DNA from: Filomicrobium sp.
GTDB lineage: Bacteria > Pseudomonadota > Alphaproteobacteria > Rhizobiales > Hyphomicrobiaceae
DNA length: 5,905 bases
Assembly: GCA_030607105.1 (NCBI GenBank)
Contig: JAUWFF010000101.1
Location: forward strand, 1 to 5,905
Reading direction: 5' to 3'
This document shows, one piece after another, positions 1-4,601 of this stretch. Made by a program: the position numbers and the translations under genes. The stretch's first letter is position 1. Each line of letters opens with the position of its first letter. Below the pieces are notes generated by a model. The model made no database searches. It saw only the letters and a program-made list of their open reading frames with translations, and had not been told where the DNA came from.

Positions 1-69
1 GTGGTCTGGGAACTTGCGATTAACGACAGGTTCGACCCGCAAAATTACCGGCGGGTTCTGAAGCAGCAT
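1..69 (-). CDS. Possible start of a divergent gene, incomplete
   Basis: On the minus strand an ATG at 69-67 opens a frame with no stop up to the left edge of the window, giving 23 visible residues that begin MLLQNPPVILRVEP. An AGG lies 8 bases before the ATG and could be a weak ribosome binding site. An in-frame stop sits five codons upstream, so this ATG is the first available start. I do not recognise the protein and the visible part is too short to show a domain. It points away from the dcw genes, and the AT-rich stretch beside it (61-180) would suit a promoter for it. A chance open frame of this length is entirely possible. Confidence 0.22.
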   Translation of the reverse strand, partial: MLLQNPPVILRVEPVVNRKFPDH

Positions 70-607
70 TTCGTTCGCCTGCTAGTCTACTTCACCATAT
101 TCCAACTCATCAATTTGAAGCTAGACGAGTACGGCTCTTACACTTGGCAACTGCTTCAACGGTTTTACTTGCTTTTCTATTGGCTCAACACCGCTCTCCC
201 CTCGGCATAGCGGGAACTCTTGGCACCAGCGTTCGTTCTCCAACTCTCGTTGCTCCCTTCCCATTATCTGGCGACACTCATCACGCTGGCGGCAACACAT
301 GAGGTCTATGCCCCGCTCCTGGGCGAAAACCGGCACGCTTCGCCAACCAATCCCTCAAAGTAAAACAGGCTCGCAACCAGCAGGTGGGACAAAACCAAGC
401 GTCCGTGATTGCGCGGCCCTGCCCACCCGAACGCACCACGCCCCCTGCTTCATTACCGCCCGCGGCCGCCGGCCAATATCCATTCCGGCCCCCGGGGCTC
501 ATACCCGCTCACCGTCGCTGCCGCGCCGAGGCCGTTTCGCCTGGTCACAGGCCCAAATACACCGTTCCTTGCGACAGCCGCTCTCACCTGGGGATATCCC
601 ACCCGAA
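70..607. other. Region without a supported gene upstream of mraZ
   Basis: No frame on either strand gives a convincing protein here. The open frames present are short, overlap on opposite strands and resemble no family I know. Base composition changes along the stretch: it is AT-rich at 61-180 (about 42% GC) and becomes very GC-rich around 400-540. Two small dyads are visible, GCCCC-C-GGGGC at 488-498 and GGGATATCCC at 591-600, neither followed by a run of T. I saw no tRNA, and none of the conserved RNase P RNA core that some alphaproteobacteria carry near mraZ. It may be ordinary intergenic DNA or the remains of a decayed gene. Confidence 0.5.
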
Positions 608-621
608 ACCCAGAAATATCG

Positions 622-637
622 TTAATATTCCATTGAC
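622..637 (+). promoter_or_regulatory. CtrA-like box upstream of mraZ
   Basis: The sequence reads TTAA, seven bases, then TTGAC. The consensus for the alphaproteobacterial cell-cycle regulator CtrA is TTAA-N7-TTAAC, so this site has one mismatch in nine defined positions. It overlaps the first two repeats of the candidate MraZ array (628 and 638) and the -35-like TTGACG at 633. CtrA controls several division genes in Caulobacter and relatives, which makes the location sensible. Motifs this short do occur by chance, so this is a suggestion only. Confidence 0.32.
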
Positions 638-660
638 GCCCATAAAATTCCATGTAATCC
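633..660 (+). promoter_or_regulatory. Possible sigma-70 promoter for the mraZ operon
   Basis: TTGACG at 633-638 is a good -35 hexamer. The -10 is unclear. TGTAAT at 653-658 resembles TATAAT, but only 14 bp separates it from the -35. TAATCC at 655-660 has a better 16-bp spacer but a poor match. The elements sit inside the candidate MraZ boxes, so bound MraZ would be expected to block polymerase. If this is the promoter, transcription starts near 665 and the leader before mraZ is about 190 nt. Confidence 0.3.
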
Positions 661-687
661 CATGGATGCCCGTCCGCACCGGGCAAG

Positions 688-747
688 GGGCCGTGGCTGT
701 GGCGCCTGTCTTGTGAGAGGGCCAAGCCAGTGCGACCGCCACGGTCC
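688..747 (+). other. Stem-loop in the presumed mraZ leader
   Basis: Bases 688-697 (GGGCCGTGGC) pair with 738-747 (GCCACGGTCC), giving ten consecutive pairs including one G-U. After a mismatch, four more pairs in two short blocks extend the helix inward (699-700 with 735-736, and 702-703 with 732-733). The remaining loop is about 28 nt. No T-run follows, so it is not a standard intrinsic terminator. It lies between the candidate promoter and mraZ, so it would be part of the 5' untranslated RNA. I recognise no riboswitch class in it. Confidence 0.35.
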
Positions 748-859
748 ACCGGCGCCCCTCTAGTCAGCCCGTAACGCATCTGGGGCCCAACACCGGTGCG
801 GGTATTGTTGAAGCTGCGGGGTAAGTTTTGCGTCGAGGAACGAGGTCAACTGCGAAAGG

Positions 860-1330
860 ATGGACCGCTTTGTCTCGACATACACGAACAAGATCGATGC
901 CAAGGGTCGTGTCTCAATCCCGGCGCCTTTTCGCGCCGTGCTCGAACGCGATGCCTACCCGGGGGGCATCTATTGCTACCCCTCGCTCGACGCTCCAGCG
1001 CTCGATGCAGGCGGCGAAAGACTTGCGCGCAAGATCGACGCGCTTCTCGCGAATCTCCCGGAGTATTCAGACGAGCGGGACGAGCTATCTGTCGCGCTCT
1101 ATGGCGACGTCCAGGTTCTTTCCATCGATGGAGACGGACGTATCATCCTTCCTGAAGGCCTTCGCCAGCACGCCGGTCTTCAAAACCAGGTTGCTTTTGT
1201 CGGCCTTGGCGACAAGTTTCAAATCTGGGAGCCGGAACGCTTTGACGAGCGAAGAAAGAGCGCCCGGGGCAAAGTCCGCGACCACCGTGAGCTCTTCCGC
1301 GCGAAAGCTGACAAGGCCACTGGCGGATAA
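860..1330 (+). CDS. mraZ: Transcriptional regulator MraZ
   Basis: This 156-residue protein matches the MraZ family in length and layout. MraZ is a ring-forming DNA-binding protein with two SpoVT/AbrB-like repeats. The first repeat motif, DAKGRVSIP, is at residues 13-21 and the second, DGDGRIILP, is at about 90-98. The basic, charged C-terminal tail (from about residue 126) is typical of alphaproteobacterial versions. It is the first gene of the dcw cluster, and its family regulates that operon by binding repeats upstream, here the candidate boxes at 608-672. The ATG at 860 is the only reasonable start: an in-frame stop lies at 809-811 with no ATG, GTG or TTG between, and the family N-terminus MDRF is intact. 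Its ribosome binding site is odd. AAAGG directly abuts the start codon, and the nearest other purine motif, GAGG at 842-845, is 14 bases away. rsmH follows after 44 bp. Confidence 0.97.
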   Translation: MDRFVSTYTNKIDAKGRVSIPAPFRAVLERDAYPGGIYCYPSLDAPALDAGGERLARKIDALLANLPEYSDERDELSVALYGDVQVLSIDGDGRIILPEGLRQHAGLQNQVAFVGLGDKFQIWEPERFDERRKSARGKVRDHRELFRAKADKATGG

Positions 1331-1374
1331 TACACGCAACAAGTTCGCAGCGGGGGCGAAGGAGCACGGGAAAT

Positions 1375-2421
1375 ATGCCGCGGCGCAGACCCATAAAGGG
1401 GACCGAAAGAAGCGCTCAGGGCGGCCGGCACATTCCCGTGCTTCTCGCACATGTCATTGAAGCACTGCAGCCGACAAAAGACGAAACCTATCTCGATATG
1501 ACCTACGGGGCCGGCGGCTATACGCGGGCCATCCTTGACGCAGCCGATTGCCGGGTGATCGCCTTCGAACGCGACCCGACGGCGATCGCCGCGGCACAGC
1601 CTGCCCGCGCCGAATTTGGCCCGCGCCTTGAGCTATTGGCCGAACCCTTCGGCAATCTCCTCGGCAAAACGCAGGCCGGTGACTTCACCGGCTACTTCGA
1701 TGGCGCCGTGTTCGATCTTGGCGTCTCATCCATGCAGCTTGACACGCCCGAGCGCGGCTTTTCGTTTCAATCCGATGGACCGCTCGACATGCGGATGTCA
1801 GCGTCAATGGCCTCCCCGGTCAGCGGGCCCAGCGCCGCCGATGTGGTCAATACCTACGACGAAGCCGATATCGCCGACGTTCTCTACAAACTCGGTGAAA
1901 AGCGGCGGTCGCGGGCGGTCGCCAGAGCCATCACCACGCGGCGCACGGAAAAGCCCTTCTCACGGACACTGGAGCTCGCCGAGCTTGTAAGAAAGGTTCT
2001 TGGCCGGGGGGCGCCCGGAAAGCATCCAGCGACGCGGACGTTTCAGGCCCTCAGGATGTATGTCAACGATGAGCTCGGTCAGCTTGTCGAAGGCCTCGCC
2101 GGCGCCGAACGAGCCCTTCAGCCTGGCGGACGGCTCGTCGTCGTGACATTTCATTCCTTAGAGGACCGCATCGTCAAGCGCTTCATTGCCAGCCGCAGCG
2201 GCAAGTCGCAGGGGGTTTCGCGCCACATGCCGACATCAATTGAGTCGGTTCGACCCCCAAGTTTCCAAATCATTAACTCTCGCTCGTTAACGTCTTCGAA
2301 AGCTGAATTGGAAGCAAACCCGCGTGCCAGGTCCGCACGTTTGCGCGCGGCGGTACGCACAACAGAGGGTCCGTGGCCGCTCGACTGGAGTGGACTTGGT
2401 GTACCGCGGCTTAAGACCTGA
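1375..2421 (+). CDS. rsmH: 16S rRNA (cytosine1402-N4)-methyltransferase RsmH
   Basis: RsmH (MraW) transfers a methyl group from S-adenosylmethionine to N4 of C1402 in the 16S rRNA decoding centre. The 348 residues fit the family. Visible motifs in order are HIPVLL (19-24), the SAM-binding loop DMTYGAGGYT (41-50), AFERDP (63-68) with an acidic residue where the family has ID-R-D, DLGVSSMQLD (114-123), RGFSFQSDGPLDMRM (127-141), HPATRTFQALR (217-227), VTFHSLEDRIVKRF (257-270) and the C-terminal NPRARSARLRAA (315-326). Three positions differ from the usual pattern: M42 where glycine or alanine is common, E65 for aspartate, and K176 in GEKR where GEER is usual. The start is supported by AAGGAG at 1359-1364, 10 bases upstream. 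The gene sits between mraZ and ftsL, its conserved place. The C-terminal part around codons 2255-2310 is AT-richer than the rest. Confidence 0.97.
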   Translation: MPRRRPIKGTERSAQGGRHIPVLLAHVIEALQPTKDETYLDMTYGAGGYTRAILDAADCRVIAFERDPTAIAAAQPARAEFGPRLELLAEPFGNLLGKTQAGDFTGYFDGAVFDLGVSSMQLDTPERGFSFQSDGPLDMRMSASMASPVSGPSAADVVNTYDEADIADVLYKLGEKRRSRAVARAITTRRTEKPFSRTLELAELVRKVLGRGAPGKHPATRTFQALRMYVNDELGQLVEGLAGAERALQPGGRLVVVTFHSLEDRIVKRFIASRSGKSQGVSRHMPTSIESVRPPSFQIINSRSLTSSKAELEANPRARSARLRAAVRTTEGPWPLDWSGLGVPRLKT

Positions 2422-2450
2422 CTCACGCGATTCATATCGGAACAGGCTTC

Positions 2451-2455
2451 GAAGG
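2451..2455 (+). promoter_or_regulatory. Ribosome binding site deciding the ftsL start
   Basis: GAAGG ends 8 bases before the ATG at 2464. Two other in-frame starts are close by, GTG at 2455 and GTG at 2461. The first overlaps this site and the second leaves only 5 bases, so the spacing favours ATG 2464. Confidence 0.55.
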
Positions 2456-2463
2456 TGCTAGTG

Positions 2464-2769
2464 ATGCGAATACTTCTGACCCTTGCCGTCGCGATGACGC
2501 TTTTGAGCGCCTTCACGCTCTATGCGGTGAACTACGACACCCGCGACCTCGCCGCTAAGGTGAGGGACCGTGAAAAGGCGATCAAGGCGGCCCGGCGCGA
2601 TATCGCCATCCTGAAGACCGATAGGGCGCATTTGGCCCGGCCCGACCGTATTGCCCGGCATGCGCGCGAGCTCGGTCTAGCGCCGGCAAAACGTGGCCAG
2701 TTCGACACATATCGAAGCTCCAATCCGTTCGGTCGCGCAATGACTGTGCGATCCGAGGACAAAGAGTGA
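2464..2769 (+). CDS. ftsL: Cell division protein FtsL
   Basis: FtsL is a small bitopic inner-membrane protein that joins FtsB and FtsQ in the divisome and helps activate septal wall synthesis by FtsW-FtsI. The predicted 101-residue product has a very short cytoplasmic N-terminus, one membrane segment at about residues 3-21, and a charged heptad-like helix at about 27-57 suited to a coiled coil. The family-type motif RPDRIARHARELGL follows at 59-72, with a polar tail to the end. FtsL sequences diverge strongly, so the call rests on this topology, the RP-RI-A-ELGL motif and the position between rsmH and ftsI. The gene begins 42 bp after rsmH. GTG 2455 or 2461 would add three or one residues. 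Its stop is only 9 bp before the ftsI start, implying coupled translation. Confidence 0.9.
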   Translation: MRILLTLAVAMTLLSAFTLYAVNYDTRDLAAKVRDREKAIKAARRDIAILKTDRAHLARPDRIARHARELGLAPAKRGQFDTYRSSNPFGRAMTVRSEDKE

Positions 2770-2778
2770 GCCTCGCGA

Positions 2779-4482
2779 ATGTCGAACGGGATCATCATCA
2801 CACCAGGGCTCGCTGACGGAGCGCTCAGACGGCCCGAGCGGTCGCCAGACGTTCTACAGCAGGCACGGGCCTTTCAAGCTGAGCGGCGCGCGGCGCGCGT
2901 TCGCTCGCTTGTCGCCATCACGGTGATGGGACTTGCGTTCTTGACCATCGCCGGCCAGCTGGTGCGACTGGCCATGCAAGGGCAGACCGAACAGCGCATA
3001 TCGGTTTCCGCCCCGCTGGCGACCGCCTTTGCGCGGCCTGACATCATCGATCGACAAGGCCGGCTCATGGCCAGCGATATCGTCATGCATTCCCTAGTCG
3101 CCGACCCGCACGTCGTCCTCGACCAAAAAGAGATCGCGGACAAATTGGCGATGGTGCTGCCCGACCTCAATAAGAAAAGCGTGCTAAATGCTATCGCCGA
3201 TAAAACCAAACGGTTTGCTTGGATCCGCCGCAGGCTGTCGGACGCTGAAGCTCAAAGGGTCCACGATCTTGGCCTGCCCGGACTGGACTTCCGGCCGGAG
3301 CTGCGGCGATCCTATCCGCTTGGGCGAAGCGCTGGACACATCCTTGGCTCCGTCAACATCGACAATAAGGGCCTGCAGGGCATCGAGCGATACCTTGATG
3401 AACGCCAACGCGTTGAACCCGTGCACGGGCCATCCCTTTCGGCACAGCCGCCCTTGCGTCTGTCGCTCGACGTCGCCGTGCAGCACGCGGTCGAGGAAGA
3501 ACTCGCCAAAGCGATGCAACGATACTCGGCCGCCGCCGCTGTCGGACTGATTATGGACGTCAACACCGGGGAGATCATCGCGGCGGCGTCGCTGCCAGGA
3601 CTTGATCCCATTATCACTGACGAGCACTTTGACAAAGACCGCATCGACCGGTTGGCCGGCGGCACATACGAACTGGGCTCCGTCTTCAAGACAATCACGG
3701 CCGCGCTGGCGTTCGAAGGCGGCATCGCTCCAGCGACAACGCTCGACGTCCGCCAGCCGCTTGAGGTGGAAGGCTATCTGATCAGGGACCTGCATCCGGC
3801 CGGCCGGCCTCTGACCGTCTCAGAGATCTTCCTGAAATCTTCGAATGTTGGCGCGGCCATGCTCGCGCTCCACGACGGTCGGCAACGCCAACAAGCGTTC
3901 CTCGAAAAACTTGGCCTGACGACGCCGTTGGCAACCGAAGCTGGAACCGTGGCGCCGGCAAGTTTGCCCGAAAGTTGGGGCGATATTGAAACCGTGACGA
4001 TTTCTTACGGCCACGGGCTGGCGGTAGCACCCTTGCAGTTTGCCGCCGCCAGCGCGGCGCTCATCAACGGCGGCTACCGCGTCAAGCCAACCTTCCTGCG
4101 CAAGAGCAGCCGGACCGAGAAGCGGACACAACGTGTCATCGCGCCGGAGACAAGCCAGTTCATTCGCCGGCTCTTGCGCGAAAACGTCGCCAGCAAGACA
4201 GGCACGGGATGGCGCGCCGACGTCACCGGACTAGAAGTGGGCGGGAAAACGGGTACGGCCGAAATACCCGGCATTGGCGGCTATAAGGCCAAATCCGTGA
4301 TCGCGTCATTTCTTGGGGCATTCCCGATGGACAAGCCGCGCTATCTGACGCTTGTCAGCCTGTTTGAACCGACGGGCACCAAAAAGACCGATGGAAGAAT
4401 CACGGCGAGCCGCAACGCGGCGCCAACCACCGGTCGAATTATTTCCAGAGTCTCGCCCCTACTTGGCTTTTTGCCGGACTGA
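2779..4482 (+). CDS. ftsI: Septal peptidoglycan transpeptidase FtsI (PBP3)
   Basis: FtsI is the class B penicillin-binding protein that cross-links peptidoglycan at the division septum, paired with the glycosyltransferase FtsW. The 567 residues show a cytoplasmic N-terminus, one membrane anchor at about 43-65, and the dimerisation/pedestal domain from about 80 to 230 with RPDIIDRQGR (86-95) and NIDNKGLQGIE (193-203). The transpeptidase domain runs from about 245 to 555. All three catalytic motifs are present: SVFK at 301-304 with nucleophile S301, SSN at 354-356, and KTG at 490-492. A second KTGT-like stretch occurs at 473-476. Near the C-terminus, TASRNAAP (542-549) replaces the TAGWNAAP pattern I expect in alphaproteobacterial homologues. 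The start at 2779 has only a weak GTGAG-like site before it. ftsI is in the same reading frame as ftsL, separated by the ftsL stop and three codons. murE follows after an unusually wide 119-bp gap. Confidence 0.96.
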   Translation: MSNGIIITPGLADGALRRPERSPDVLQQARAFQAERRAARVRSLVAITVMGLAFLTIAGQLVRLAMQGQTEQRISVSAPLATAFARPDIIDRQGRLMASDIVMHSLVADPHVVLDQKEIADKLAMVLPDLNKKSVLNAIADKTKRFAWIRRRLSDAEAQRVHDLGLPGLDFRPELRRSYPLGRSAGHILGSVNIDNKGLQGIERYLDERQRVEPVHGPSLSAQPPLRLSLDVAVQHAVEEELAKAMQRYSAAAAVGLIMDVNTGEIIAAASLPGLDPIITDEHFDKDRIDRLAGGTYELGSVFKTITAALAFEGGIAPATTLDVRQPLEVEGYLIRDLHPAGRPLTVSEIFLKSSNVGAAMLALHDGRQRQQAFLEKLGLTTPLATEAGTVAPASLPESWGDIETVTISYGHGLAVAPLQFAAASAALINGGYRVKPTFLRKSSRTEKRTQRVIAPETSQFIRRLLRENVASKTGTGWRADVTGLEVGGKTGTAEIPGIGGYKAKSVIASFLGAFPMDKPRYLTLVSLFEPTGTKKTDGRITASRNAAPTTGRIISRVSPLLGFLPD

Positions 4483-4513
4483 TCACGTTCCTCTTGCATC
4501 CATGATCGATGGT

Positions 4514-4542
4514 TTGACGGTCCCCGCTTCCCGCAATATGAA
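4514..4542 (+). promoter_or_regulatory. Possible internal promoter for murE
   Basis: TTGACG at 4514-4519 and TATGAA at 4537-4542 are separated by 17 bp, an ideal spacing, with five of six and four of six matches to the sigma-70 hexamers. They lie in the 119-bp gap between ftsI and murE, where dcw genes are often nearly contiguous. Transcription from here would start near 4549, about 50 nt before murE. I saw no terminator in the gap, so read-through from upstream probably continues. Confidence 0.38.
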
Positions 4543-4601
4543 CCTCGAACCAAATTTGATCAGGTGCGCGATCACCGTTTCCGCCATTGCCCAGGCTGTC
4601 A

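Larger units (their letters stand above)
608..672 (-). promoter_or_regulatory. Candidate MraZ operator: boxes at a 10-bp period
   Basis: Pentamers TTCCA (628), GCCCA (638), TTCCA (648) and TCCCA (658) occur exactly every 10 bp, each followed by T. A degenerate GCCCG at 668 continues the series, and an outlying ACCCA at 608 lies in the same phase, two turns upstream. Read on the minus strand these are TGGAA, TGGGC, TGGAA, TGGGA and TGGGT. Known for the family: E. coli MraZ binds TGGGN direct repeats separated by 5-bp spacers before its own operon, which is the same 10-bp geometry. Here mraZ is the first gene downstream, so autoregulation is the natural inference. Two of the four core boxes have A where the E. 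coli consensus has G. Confidence 0.62.

Noticed and set aside
27..40. GGTTCGACCC resembling a tRNA T-loop
   Set aside because: The flanking bases do not form a T-stem, and no acceptor or anticodon arm can be drawn around it.
1..210. Plus-strand frame entering from the left edge, 69 residues rich in aromatic and hydrophobic residues
   Set aside because: No recognisable family, no visible start, and it overlaps an opposite-strand frame over the same AT-rich DNA. It could be the tail of an upstream gene but nothing supports that.
121..336. Minus-strand 71-residue frame, charged and cysteine-containing
   Set aside because: No ribosome binding site before its GTG or internal ATG, no known motif, and it overlaps other frames of similar length. 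Chance is the simplest explanation.
668..684. GCCCG...CGGGC inverted repeat as a terminator
   Set aside because: Only a 5-bp stem with no following T-run, and it lies directly downstream of the candidate promoter.
281..779. Several overlapping open frames on both strands in the GC-rich stretch
   Set aside because: Proline-, arginine- and glycine-rich translations typical of spurious frames in GC-rich DNA, with none preferred by start signals or similarity.
781..822. TGGGG, TGCGGG and TGCGGGG just upstream of mraZ as additional MraZ boxes
   Set aside because: Spacings are 16 and 18 bp and the cores are interrupted by C, unlike the exact 10-bp array at 608-672.
3184..3795. 203-residue minus-strand frame within ftsI
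   Set aside because: Antisense shadow of a clearly coding stretch that includes the FtsI SVFK motif; no independent start signal or family similarity.
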